A stretch of 11,740 nucleotides of DNA from a bacterium (lineage in GTDB: Bacteria > Patescibacteriota > Minisyncoccia > UBA6257 > Colwellbacteraceae): NCBI GenBank assembly GCA_021811305.1, contig JAJZPD010000022.1:1-11740 (forward strand), given 5' to 3'. The notes under the pieces are model-generated. The model did no database searches. It was not told the DNA's origin and worked only from the letters and a program-made list of their open reading frames with translations. The position numbers were made by a program, and so were the translations under genes. The first letter of the stretch is position 1, and each line of letters begins with the position of its first letter. This document shows positions 1 to 6,550 of the stretch, one piece after another.

Positions 1-219
1 ATCATCGGACTTTTCACCGGCATTTCCGCTTTTTTCGGCGCCTTCATGAATATGAACTATCTTTTTGCTGCGGCGGTGAGTATTAATCCGCTGATGTTTT
101 TGTTAGAAATCTTTTTGATCCTGGCTTGGAGGACGGCTGGATGGCTCGGGGTCGATTATTACCTCCTGCCGGCCGTAGGCGTGCCTTGGAAGACAGGGAA
201 GCTGTTTCATAAGGGCTAA
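1..219 (+). CDS. DoxX-family membrane protein, C-terminal part (partial)
   Basis: The frame is open from the first base of the window and ends in TAA at 217-219, giving the last 72 residues of a protein whose start lies upstream. The segment has two hydrophobic stretches, one around GLFTGISAFFGAFMNMNYLF and one around PLMFLLEIFLILAW. It then has a WRTAGWLGVDYYLLP stretch and a short basic tail. The pattern of FGAFMNMNYLFA, then SINP, then a Trp-rich aromatic turn, then LLP...VPW matches my memory of the C-terminus of DoxX-type quinone-linked or oxidoreductase-associated membrane proteins. The substrate is unknown. A second, smaller DoxX-family gene lies at 1757-2137. The DoxX assignment is by pattern only, and the N-terminal half cannot be seen. 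Confidence 0.7.
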   Translation: MIGLFTGISAFFGAFMNMNYLFAAAVSINPLMFLLEIFLILAWRTAGWLGVDYYLLPAVGVPWKTGKLFHKG

Positions 220-227
220 ACGCCTGC

Positions 228-256
228 TTGCCACGCCAAATCGCTTGTCTTATAAT
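228..256 (+). promoter_or_regulatory. Sigma70-type promoter for the beta-propeller gene
   Basis: TTGCCA at 228-233 is separated by 17 bases from a consensus TATAAT at 251-256. This places the transcript start near 263, nine bases past the end of the preceding gene's promoter-free tail. The transcript leader contains a purine-rich GAAAGAGGGG at 285-294. That run is too far from either candidate start (326 or 362) to be a normal ribosome binding site. Confidence 0.6.
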
Positions 257-361
257 TCAGGTTCGTTAAACGCAATATTTTTCGGAAAGAGGGGAAAATT
301 TCTTTTTTTCTGTTCCGGCTGAGCTATAAAAAATAAACACAGATTAATCTTTTTAGTCGGA

Positions 362-1693
362 TTGACGACCGTTTTGGCCGCGGTTTTTGTCTTTCAATCT
401 TTTTCTTCAGGATTTTCTTTTTCAAAAACGCTCGGCCAGGTTCTCGCCGGAAACGCCTTCACGGTAAGCGCCGCGCAGCAAAACATCCAGGATCCGCTGG
501 GCGGGTACAACGTCCTTATCGCGGACCGGGGGAATAACCGGGTGATCGAAATGACGCCGGGTAAAAAAATAATTTGGGATTACCATTTCCATCTCCCGGT
601 GCAAAGCCTGGGAGCCGATGACGCTTTCTTCGCCGACGGCGGGAGCACGATAATGGCGACCATGGAATACGACCAGATAATCGAGCAAATCGATTATGCC
701 ACGAAGAAAGTTACGTGGCGCTACGGTTCCCCCGGAGTTCCCGGATCTTGGCCCGGCTACCTTCGGACTCCCGACGATGCTTACAAGCTCAGCAACGGCG
801 ACGTTACCGTAGCCGACATTTCCAATTGCCGCGTCCTTGAGATATCCCCGTCAAAAAAGATCGTTCGCCAATACGGCGTCACCCGGAAGTGCGGTTTGGG
901 CCCGGGTCAGCTGGACGCCCCGAACGGCGACACTCCGCTGCCGGGAGGCGGAATGCTGATAAGCAACATTAAAGCCCATAATGTCATAGAGCTGAACAGC
1001 AATTGGCAGAAAATCGCGACCTATAATCTTCCGATCACTTATCCGTCCGATCCGCAGCTGACCCATTCCGGGAATATCCTCGTCAGCGATTACACCAACC
1101 CGGGAAAGATTCTTGAAATATCCAAAACCGGCGCCATAGTCTGGCAATTTACTTTTACTAGCGGAAACCGCCGCCTGAACAAGCCGTCAATCGCCATTGA
1201 ATTGCCCAACGGCAATATCCTGGCCACCGATGACGACAACAACCGCGTGATTGTCATCGATAAAAAAACCGATCAGATCGTCTGGCAGTATGGCATAACC
1301 GGTCAGCCTGGAAGCGGCCCCAATCAGCTTAACGATCCGGACGGCATCGATATTATTCTGCCAACCGCGACTTCGAGCGCGCCGCTGTCTCCGACGCCGG
1401 CCGCACCCTTGTATTCGGTCGGTCAGGCCGAACAATCGGCGGTCGGCAGCGGCTTAATTCAAATTCACGGTTACCGTCTGAAAGCGGAAAACGGGTACAT
1501 CATAGCGTCGGATGAACCTTCGGGCCCGGTCGGACCGCGGGATCTGCCGATTTTCGGCTCTTCTCTTTCCTCCCTCGAACCGGGACGCCAATATCTTTTT
1601 ATCGGAACGCTTACTCGAGCAGCATCCCCGGCAATTAACGGCAATCGGTTGCGATTTACCTTATCGGCGGCCCCTCAGCCTTACTCGCCGTAA
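362..1693 (+). CDS. Secreted or anchored six-bladed beta-propeller protein (NHL/PQQ-like repeats)
   Basis: The function is not recognised; the fold is a repeat propeller, probably extracytoplasmic. From the TTG at 362 the protein has a hydrophobic N-terminus (LAAVFVFQSF) but no basic n-region. The frame stays open back to 323 and would add KNKHRLIFLVG, which completes a normal signal peptide, so the true start is probably near 326, where the codon is ATA. About six blades follow over residues 45-335. Each has a pattern like NGNILATD-NNRVI-ID---IVWQYG, for example IADRGNNRVIEM, VADISNCRVLEI, VSDYTNPGKILEI and ATDDDNNRVIVI. The W-x-Y/F-G ends recall arylsulfotransferase/PQQ-type propellers. A Pro/Thr/Ser/Ala linker at about 336-350 leads to an unrecognised ~90-residue C-terminal domain containing IQIHGYRLKAENGYIIASDE. 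The gene has its own promoter at 228-256. It may bind a ligand or act as an enzyme; nothing here decides this. Confidence 0.75.
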   Translation: MTTVLAAVFVFQSFSSGFSFSKTLGQVLAGNAFTVSAAQQNIQDPLGGYNVLIADRGNNRVIEMTPGKKIIWDYHFHLPVQSLGADDAFFADGGSTIMATMEYDQIIEQIDYATKKVTWRYGSPGVPGSWPGYLRTPDDAYKLSNGDVTVADISNCRVLEISPSKKIVRQYGVTRKCGLGPGQLDAPNGDTPLPGGGMLISNIKAHNVIELNSNWQKIATYNLPITYPSDPQLTHSGNILVSDYTNPGKILEISKTGAIVWQFTFTSGNRRLNKPSIAIELPNGNILATDDDNNRVIVIDKKTDQIVWQYGITGQPGSGPNQLNDPDGIDIILPTATSSAPLSPTPAAPLYSVGQAEQSAVGSGLIQIHGYRLKAENGYIIASDEPSGPVGPRDLPIFGSSLSSLEPGRQYLFIGTLTRAASPAINGNRLRFTLSAAPQPYSP

Positions 1694-1720
1694 TCAATCG
1701 CGCCGGAACTGAAAACGCGT

Positions 1721-1726
1721 TATAAT
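1721..1726 (+). promoter_or_regulatory. -10 box (TATAAT) upstream of the DoxX-family gene
   Basis: A perfect TATAAT lies 30 bases before the ATG at 1757. Transcription would begin near 1733, giving an A-rich leader of about 24 bases without a Shine-Dalgarno sequence. No good -35 is visible; the hexamer 17 bases upstream is GC-rich. Confidence 0.4.
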
Positions 1727-1756
1727 TTTTAAAAGTCAAAAATAAATTTTAAAAAC

Positions 1757-2137
1757 ATGCTAATAGGATTAAGTCAGTATAGTTTCATCGCCGTGTTCTT
1801 GCTGCGAGTGGTGGTGGCGACTATTTTTATAGTCCACTCGCTGCCGAAGTTGAGGAATTCCGAGAAAATGGCTAAGGGCTTAGGGATGCCCTCGGGCGCA
1901 GTCTTAGCCCTCGGCATAGTCGAATTTGCTTCGGCGGTGGGAATCGTCCTGGGAATTTTCTTGAGATTAGCCGCCCTGCTGCTCGCCGCGGTTATGGTTG
2001 GAGCTATCGCGACCAAAATCGGAAGGTGGAAAATTCCCTTTACCGCTGCGGACAAGACCGGATGGGAGTTCGACTTATTGCTGCTCGCCGCCAGCCTTGT
2101 GATTTTCTTCAGCGCCAGCGGAATCGTCGGATTCTAG
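1757..2137 (+). CDS. DoxX-family small integral membrane protein
   Basis: This is a 126-residue protein with about four membrane segments: residues 8-27 (FIAVFLLRVVVATIFIVHSL), 46-66, 68-84 and 105-124. After TM1 it has the DoxX-like signature of HSLPKLRNSEKMAKGLGMP followed by a small-residue TM2 (LALGIVEFASAVGIVLGIF). DoxX family proteins are four-helix membrane proteins often linked to redox or thiol chemistry, but the activity of this one is unknown. The TGWEFDLLLLAASLVIFF segment matches the C-terminal helix of the family. The ATG at 1757 is preceded by an A/T-rich leader with no ribosome binding site. Two DoxX-like genes within 2 kb, separated by the propeller gene, may indicate a shared envelope redox role, which is inference. 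Confidence 0.8.
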   Translation: MLIGLSQYSFIAVFLLRVVVATIFIVHSLPKLRNSEKMAKGLGMPSGAVLALGIVEFASAVGIVLGIFLRLAALLLAAVMVGAIATKIGRWKIPFTAADKTGWEFDLLLLAASLVIFFSASGIVGF

Positions 2138-2182
2138 TCAGGCCGGCAAGATTATTTCATCCTCTCTTCACCCCGATGCGGC

Positions 2183-2203
2183 TATAAATAGTTCAACGTT
2201 GAA
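2183..2203 (+). promoter_or_regulatory. -10 box with overlapping 12-bp palindrome before the DUF5666 gene
   Basis: TATAAA at 2183-2188 is a plausible -10 and would start transcription around 2195. A perfect 12-bp palindrome, TTCAACGTTGAA, occupies 2192-2203 and so covers the predicted start point. That is where a dimeric repressor could sit. No convincing -35 is visible. Confidence 0.3.
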
Positions 2204-2234
2204 AGGTCGGGAATAAGTAAATCAGTTGAAAACA

Positions 2235-2972
2235 ATGAGGAAAAAATTTGCACAAGCAACGGTAATCGGCTTAATGGCGGTTTTAAGCGCGGTATCTATT
2301 ACCGGAACAGCTTATGCCGCCGGACCTGTCCGCGGCGAAGGGCGTTTCGGCCAGCCGGGGATAATGGGAGCTGTTTCTGCGGTCAACGGAAACACATTGA
2401 CCGTAAGCGGAAGGGGATTAGGGCGTAATGCCGCAAGCAGCACGGAAACTTACACCGTTAACGCCGCTAACGCCCGGGTTGTTAAAAACGGCAGCACCAG
2501 CTCTGTTTCGGCTATAGCCGTTGGCGACAAAATATTTGTCCGAGGAACGGTTAGCGGGACAGACGTTGCCGCCACCCTGATTCGCGACGGAGCAGCCAAG
2601 CCGGAGAATGGCAGGGACTGGTCCGCTCAGACCTCCTCCTTAATACAAGGAAACGGCCAGCCGATAATTGCCGGAACCATCTCGGCGATTAGCGGCGATA
2701 CCGTTACAGTTGGTACTAAAAGCGGCATCAACTATATTGTGGCCGCAAGCGGAGCTAAGATCGTGGAAGGTAAGAACCAGACAACCCTTTCCGGATTAGC
2801 TGTTGCTGACACAGTGATCGTGCAGGGAAGCGTCAACGGCACGCAGGTAACCGCGAGTTCGATAATCGTCCAAAAGGCGGTTGCGCAGAATGGTGCCGGA
2901 AACGCACACCAAAAACCGCTTAGCTTCTTTGGTAGGATGGGGCAGTTCTTCTTGCACCTATTCGGCTTCTAG
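2235..2972 (+). CDS. Secreted protein with two DUF5666-like domains
   Basis: The chosen ATG at 2235 gives 245 residues beginning MRKKFAQATVIGLMAVLSAV, a classic signal peptide with the cleavage motif AYA-A after residue 28. A TTG three codons upstream (2226) is the alternative start. Two similar domains follow, at about 43-118 and 144-212. Each runs G-x-(V/I)-S-A-(V/I)-x-G-x-T-(L/V)-TV, then a second strand pair, then a GD/AD-x-(I/V)-x-V-x-G-(T/S)-V-x-G-T-x-V-x-A pattern. This is the DUF5666 layout, a small beta-barrel repeat of unknown function in exported bacterial proteins. After a linker the protein ends in an aromatic, amphipathic tail (SFFGRMGQFFLHLFGF, residues 230-245) that could bind membrane. 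The gene ends 18 bases before a strong terminator and so appears to be a single-gene unit. Confidence 0.75.
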   Translation: MRKKFAQATVIGLMAVLSAVSITGTAYAAGPVRGEGRFGQPGIMGAVSAVNGNTLTVSGRGLGRNAASSTETYTVNAANARVVKNGSTSSVSAIAVGDKIFVRGTVSGTDVAATLIRDGAAKPENGRDWSAQTSSLIQGNGQPIIAGTISAISGDTVTVGTKSGINYIVAASGAKIVEGKNQTTLSGLAVADTVIVQGSVNGTQVTASSIIVQKAVAQNGAGNAHQKPLSFFGRMGQFFLHLFGF

Positions 2973-2990
2973 TCAAACGCCATCGGCATT

Positions 2991-3021
2991 AAAAAGAGGG
3001 GAGAAAGCAGCCCCTCTTTTT
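2991..3021 (+). terminator. Rho-independent terminator after the DUF5666 gene
   Basis: AAAAAGAGGGG (2991-3001) pairs perfectly with CCCCTCTTTTT (3011-3021) around a 9-base loop. The 3' arm ends in a T run, and the matching A run at the 5' arm could make it work in both directions. It separates the DUF5666 gene from the next gene at 3100. Confidence 0.85.
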
Positions 3022-3052
3022 AATTTAGATAGAGCAATTTCCTCGTCTTCGG

Positions 3053-3081
3053 TTGCCCTTTTTTTGGAAATATGGGATATT
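3053..3081 (+). promoter_or_regulatory. Candidate promoter for the TIM-barrel-like protein
   Basis: TTGCCC at 3053-3058 lies 17 bases from GATATT at 3076-3081, about 19 bases before the ATG at 3100. It follows directly after the terminator at 2991-3021. The -35 resembles the TTGCCA used at 228. The match is moderate. Confidence 0.35.
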
Positions 3082-3099
3082 TTAGTCGTTAAAAGCCAA

Positions 3100-4179
3100 A
3101 TGAGTTCCCTGTCTGGTTTTCTGCGCAAGTTTTTTGCTTCGAAATCGGCGCTTATTACCGTCGGCCTTTTTTTGTTCGGCGGCATTCTTTTAGCGCTTAT
3201 TGTTTTACAACCGAAGGTCGTTACGGTTAATCTTCCGGATCAGACCGTAACCTCTACTTCGCCCAAGCCTGAATATCCGCCGTTGAATATCGAGGCTTAC
3301 AACGCCAAACTTCTCCAGCTGGCCAACCTTAAGACTTCCAGCTCTACCACCTCTACTCCGTCGCTGTGGCCGGTGAAAACGGTTTATCCCGACGGGGGAG
3401 CGATACTTCCTTTTAGCCGGATCGTCGCCTATTACGGCAACTTTTACTCGACTAAGATGGGTGTCTTGGGCGAATATCCTCCCCAACAGGTTTTGCAGAT
3501 GCTGCAAGCTACGGCCAAGCAATGGCAGGAGGCTGACCCTTCCACTCCGGTCATACCGGCGTTGGATTATATTGCGGTAGCCGCCCAAGGAAACCCGGGT
3601 CCGGATGGAATGTACCGCCTGCGAATGCCTGCCGACCAGATCGAGAAAGCGATTTCGATGGCTAACCAAATACATGGGTTAGTCTTCCTGGACGTCCAGG
3701 TGGGATTAAGCAATGTTGAGACCGAAGTTCCTCTCTTGGAACCGTATCTAAAATTGCCCAATGTTGAGTTGGCGCTGGACCCGGAGTTTGCGATGCATAA
3801 CGGTCAGAAGCCGGGGACAGTTATCGGTTCGCTAACGGCCGCGGATGTTAACTTCGCAGCAAATTTCCTGGCGAAAATCGTCAAAGAAAATGATCTGGCG
3901 CCCAAAATCCTAGTCGTCCACCGCTTCACCCAACCGATGCTGAAGGATTACCAGGACATTAAGCCGCTGCCGCAGGTGGAGATAGTTATGGATATGGATG
4001 GCTTCGGCCCGCCGGCAGAAAAAATAAAAACCTATCAGGATTTCATCGCCAGCGAGCCGGTGCAATTTACTGGCTTTAAGCTTTTCTTCAAGAACGACAA
4101 TCGGCCGGGGAGCCATATGATGACCCCGCAGGAAGTGTTAAAACTCAGCCCGCAGCCGAGCTATATCCAATATCAGTAG
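3100..4179 (+). CDS. Membrane-anchored protein with a probable TIM-barrel-like outer domain
   Basis: The start is set at the ATG at 3100 (359 residues). The open frame extends upstream, but that would run through the terminator hairpin and past a better start. Residues 1-15 are basic (FLRKFFASK), 16-36 are a membrane anchor (ITVGLFLFGGILLALIVL), and 45-95 are a Pro/Ser/Thr-rich linker. The outer domain (about 100-350) shows regularly spaced short hydrophobic strands: RIVAYYG, VIPALDYIAV, GLVFLDVQVG, VELALDPEF, KILVVHRF, EIVMDMDGFG and FTGFKLFF. Several end in acidic residues (D146, D178, D207, E209, D268, D270), as in TIM-barrel hydrolases. The order YYG, GVLGEYPP, VIPALDYIA-VAAQG-PGPDG resembles uncharacterised secreted proteins I recall from Actinobacteria. 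Glycan hydrolysis is a possibility, not shown. Confidence 0.6.
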   Translation: MSSLSGFLRKFFASKSALITVGLFLFGGILLALIVLQPKVVTVNLPDQTVTSTSPKPEYPPLNIEAYNAKLLQLANLKTSSSTTSTPSLWPVKTVYPDGGAILPFSRIVAYYGNFYSTKMGVLGEYPPQQVLQMLQATAKQWQEADPSTPVIPALDYIAVAAQGNPGPDGMYRLRMPADQIEKAISMANQIHGLVFLDVQVGLSNVETEVPLLEPYLKLPNVELALDPEFAMHNGQKPGTVIGSLTAADVNFAANFLAKIVKENDLAPKILVVHRFTQPMLKDYQDIKPLPQVEIVMDMDGFGPPAEKIKTYQDFIASEPVQFTGFKLFFKNDNRPGSHMMTPQEVLKLSPQPSYIQYQ

Positions 4180-4201
4180 GCATCGGCCCTGTGGAAAACT
4201 T

Positions 4202-4232
4202 TTGCCCTTTTATTTCTTTTATACTGTATAAT
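4202..4232 (+). promoter_or_regulatory. Promoter for the glycine-rich surface protein, predicted leaderless
   Basis: TATAAT at 4227-4232 lies only seven bases before the ATG at 4240, so transcription would begin at or next to the start codon. A second -10-like TATACT overlaps at 4220-4225. TTGCCC at 4202-4207 is the likely -35, with a long 19-base spacer to TATAAT. Confidence 0.45.
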
Positions 4233-4239
4233 TAAAAAA

Positions 4240-5514
4240 ATGAGGAAAAATAAATGGCTCTTAGGTTCCGTAACTCTCCCGATTTTTTTGGTGATCCCCG
4301 CAATAATTTTATTCATCGCCACCACGATCCTTACCGTTTACGCTTTTACTAACCCCTCGCAGACCCCTCCCGGAGGAACCGCTGGCCCGATATCCGTATC
4401 TATGGGGGGGACCTCGGCGACAACAACGGCCCAGGCTCTTTTAAATCTTGGAGCGGCTGCCGCGGGAGCTAATACCAACATAACCTCATTATCTCCGTCC
4501 GGAAATCTCATTTTAGGTCCGACTGGTTATGTCGGAGTTGGAACTACTAACCCAATAGCAGGATTAGATATAGGCGGAGGTCCAAGCCCGGACCTCCATA
4601 TTTCTGGAATCTGTTCTCCAACCTTAACGGGTCAAGGCGCCTATATGACATGGAACGCATTAACTTGCGGAACTGGAGAAACAGATTTTATAAACAACCA
4701 AGGAGGTGGTGCAGGCGGTTTTGCGTTTATGAACACGCCATCGAGCGGGACGCCCAAAACTACAATTATGCTTATAACTGGAAGCGGCAATGTTGGTATT
4801 CTCGGAGGATTAGGTGTTGGTACTACGACAGCTCCCTCCAGCGGTATTGAATTTCCTGACGGGACGGTGCAGACGACGGCTTACACCGGCGCGCCGGCGA
4901 CCGGAACCCAAAGCTACACCTCTTCCGGAGCTTATGTCTTTACCGTGCCGTCCGGCGTCCATTACTTGGTAGCCTATATCCTCGGCGGAGGCGGCGGAGG
5001 AGGAGGAACCGCGGCCAGCACGCCTTGTGAGAGTAGCGGCGGATCCGGAGGCGGAGGAGCTATTATCCAAGCTAGCGTTACGCCCGGACAAACTGTTTCG
5101 GTAGTGGTTGGCGCGGGAGGGGCTGGCGGAGCGTCCGGCAACTCTACTGGAGCGACCGGGGGCAGTAGTTCAATTTTCGGTTTCACAGCCTATGGCGGCA
5201 ACGGCGGCATTGCCTATTCCGGAACGTGTCCAGTCAATGGTCCGGCCGGCGGAGGAACCGCAACACCGTCAAACGCCTCGAGTTATTATTACAATCTGTA
5301 CGCCGGAGGTGCAGGTGGAGCGGGTCGCAACCCGGAAACAGCAGCAGACACCTACTCTGGTTCTGGAGCTTTTCCTCTTGGTGGAGCTGGAGTTATGGGA
5401 GGATACTGCCCTGGACAAAATGCGACTAACCCTGGGGCTGGAGGGGGATATGGCTGGGACGGCCCTTGTGCCGGCGGTAATGGCGCCAATGGTGAAGTCC
5501 AACTGTTTTGGTAG
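4240..5514 (+). CDS. Membrane-anchored tail-fibre-like mosaic protein with glycine-rich C-terminal domain
   Basis: This 424-residue protein starts MRKNKWLLGS and has one long hydrophobic anchor at 12-36. Residues 50-90 hold a GGTSATTTAQALLNLGAAAA segment followed by GANTNITSLS, the trimeric stalk motif seen in phage tail fibres (GGTGATT-A-A-NLGA--GANSDITSL). Two GVGTT segments (99-103, 192-196) and GIEFPDGTVQTTA (202-214) are also typical of tail-fibre or adhesin shafts. From about 221 a glycine-rich domain opens with GTQSYTSSGAYVFTVPSGV and Gly8, runs through many GGAGG/GGGS repeats, and ends NGANGEVQLFW, the usual end of such domains. Six cysteines (C263, C330, C390, C410 in this domain; C125 and C143 before it) could form disulfides. 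A surface adhesin or fibre is the likely role. It has no prophage neighbours, so this is probably a cellular gene built from such modules. Confidence 0.65.
   Translation: MRKNKWLLGSVTLPIFLVIPAIILFIATTILTVYAFTNPSQTPPGGTAGPISVSMGGTSATTTAQALLNLGAAAAGANTNITSLSPSGNLILGPTGYVGVGTTNPIAGLDIGGGPSPDLHISGICSPTLTGQGAYMTWNALTCGTGETDFINNQGGGAGGFAFMNTPSSGTPKTTIMLITGSGNVGILGGLGVGTTTAPSSGIEFPDGTVQTTAYTGAPATGTQSYTSSGAYVFTVPSGVHYLVAYILGGGGGGGGTAASTPCESSGGSGGGGAIIQASVTPGQTVSVVVGAGGAGGASGNSTGATGGSSSIFGFTAYGGNGGIAYSGTCPVNGPAGGGTATPSNASSYYYNLYAGGAGGAGRNPETAADTYSGSGAFPLGGAGVMGGYCPGQNATNPGAGGGYGWDGPCAGGNGANGEVQLFW
4576..4597 (+). repeat. Perfect GC-rich inverted repeat inside the tail-fibre-like gene
   Basis: GGAGGTCC (4576-4583) and GGACCTCC (4590-4597) are exact reverse complements around a 6-base loop. 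They encode residues about 113-119 (GGPSPDL), near the first GVGTT module. There is no T run after it, so it is not a terminator. Confidence 0.5.
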
Positions 5515-5524
5515 ATAAAAAAAA

Positions 5525-5700
5525 CGCAAAGCGAAAAATGCAAAAGAATTAACTATTGTTGTTTTTCGCTTTTAGCTTTTAATTTTTGCGCTTCCTAAAC
5601 CCGTTCGTGTTTGGGATTTAGAATTTGTAAATCGGATTTCGTGCTTCGAATTTTGCTGGCTACTAACCGGTATTTTTCGCTTTTAACTTTTCGCTTTGCG
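5525..5700. repeat. T-rich low-complexity repeat cluster in the convergent intergenic region
   Basis: The region between the stops at 5514 and 5709 holds two near-identical 19-mers, TTTTTCGCTTTTA(G/A)CTTTT, at 5562-5580 and 5673-5691. It also has an outer 13-bp inverted pair: CGCAAAGCGAAAA at 5525-5537 against TTTTCGCTTTGCG at 5688-5700. Between them are 'GGATTT', 'GAATTT' and 'TTCG' words (5614-5656). From memory, such word-like repeats are common between genes in Parcubacteria. No coding sense is apparent. Confidence 0.6.
5528..5580 (+). terminator. Probable hairpin terminator between convergent genes
   Basis: AAAGCGAAAAA (5528-5538) pairs perfectly with TTTTTCGCTTT (5562-5572) around a 23-base loop, with AGCTTTT following. 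It lies 13 bases after the stop of the glycine-rich gene. The loop is long, so efficiency is uncertain. Confidence 0.4.
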
Positions 5701-5708
5701 CTTTTATT

Positions 5709-6494
5709 CTATCTCATCGTGAATGTCGTATGCACCAGATAGGTGACAAGCTTGTCGATAGAAGTGGTGTCGTAATAGCCTGAACCGGAAATCTCAGTCG
5801 AGTTGACCGGGGTGATTTGTGTGACGCCGACACTCGAGGAGCGAAGATTGCCGACGCTGGCGCCGACCCCGTTGGTTATCGCCTCGGCTCGATCCTTGGC
5901 GTTAGCCAGAGCTTCAGCCAGCATCTGCTGGCGTATGGAATCAAGGAGGTTGTTGCTCAAGTAGTATTCGAGGGGCTGACCAGAGAAGACTATCCCTTTA
6001 TTCAAAAAGTATTGTGGGGCCTTCTGCGCCAAAGAGGTTACGCCGCTTACGTTGTCGGATTGGATAAGTATGTTCTGGCTCAGCGAATATCCGGCCAGGG
6101 TATCGCCGGAGGAGTATCCGACTTTTCCCGGGTAGACTCCGTACTGGCTCTGGTACATCGGAGTGACGCTTAGAGGATCGACGGTTATTTGCGAGGAAGT
6201 GACGCCGTTGGTCCCGAAGTAAGATAACAGGGCGCTTAAGTCGCTCTGCATTTCCACGGAGCCCTGCTTTAAGTCGGCGCTAGTGGATCCGGTCTGCCTG
6301 GCGATGGTCGCGTGCCACTTCACCACATCGGAAGTCACCTGCTTTTCCGCCACTCCGGTGACGGTGATCACCGCGTTATTGTAAGTCTTTACGTAATACA
6401 CGACCCAGCTGACTATGATCGCGGTTACGATCAAGCTGATACCGAGTATTGCCCCGAAAGCGACTAACGGTCTGGATTTTGTTATGTCCTCCAT
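5709..6494 (-). CDS. Membrane-anchored SIMPL domain (DUF541) protein
   Basis: This 261-residue protein begins with a short cytoplasmic stretch (MEDITKSRPL), then a membrane anchor at about 11-35, then the SIMPL/DUF541 domain from about 40 to the end. The family signature is visible at ITVTGVAEKQVTSDVVKW (strand with G-x-A-E). Later come the DP-S-x-TP-Y segment around VDPLSVTPMYQSQYG and the central helix of ALANAKDRAEAITNGVGASVG. In that last segment A-x-x-x-A-x-x-(A/R)-A-x-x-(A/I)-x-x-x-G is the standard end of the domain. SIMPL proteins (BP26/OMP28 type) are periplasmic or surface proteins that can form channel-like rings; their molecular role is poorly known. The gene follows the P-type ATPase on the same strand after 56 bases with no terminator, so the two are probably co-transcribed. 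No ribosome binding site is visible before the ATG, only A-rich sequence. Confidence 0.85.
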   Translation of the reverse strand: MEDITKSRPLVAFGAILGISLIVTAIIVSWVVYYVKTYNNAVITVTGVAEKQVTSDVVKWHATIARQTGSTSADLKQGSVEMQSDLSALLSYFGTNGVTSSQITVDPLSVTPMYQSQYGVYPGKVGYSSGDTLAGYSLSQNILIQSDNVSGVTSLAQKAPQYFLNKGIVFSGQPLEYYLSNNLLDSIRQQMLAEALANAKDRAEAITNGVGASVGNLRSSSVGVTQITPVNSTEISGSGYYDTTSIDKLVTYLVHTTFTMR

Positions 6495-6550
6495 TTTTTA
6501 TTTTTAATTTCAAAGTTGGCCTTTGTTAAAAGGATAAACCTGGTTATCTT

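Noticed and set aside
298..336. Short peptide after the GAAAGAGGGG run with an ATT start
   Set aside because: It would be 12 residues from a non-standard start with no recognisable attenuator design.
2881..3099. In-frame upstream extension of the TIM-barrel-like protein
   Set aside because: It overlaps the end of the DUF5666 gene and reads through the strong terminator at 2991-3021. The ATG at 3100 gives a normal N-terminal anchor.
3205..3675. 156-codon open frame on the minus strand
   Set aside because: It is antisense to the anchored protein at 3100-4179, is Arg-rich and low in structure, and has no recognisable motif.
5108..5518. 136-codon open frame in another plus frame
   Set aside because: It is a by-product of the glycine-rich repeat codons of the gene at 4240-5514. 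That frame has the family start and end motifs; this one does not.
6520..6533. Small hairpin (CCTTT/AAAGG) between the ATPase and SIMPL genes
   Set aside because: The stem is only five base pairs with no T run on the minus strand, so it is not evidence for a terminator dividing the two genes.
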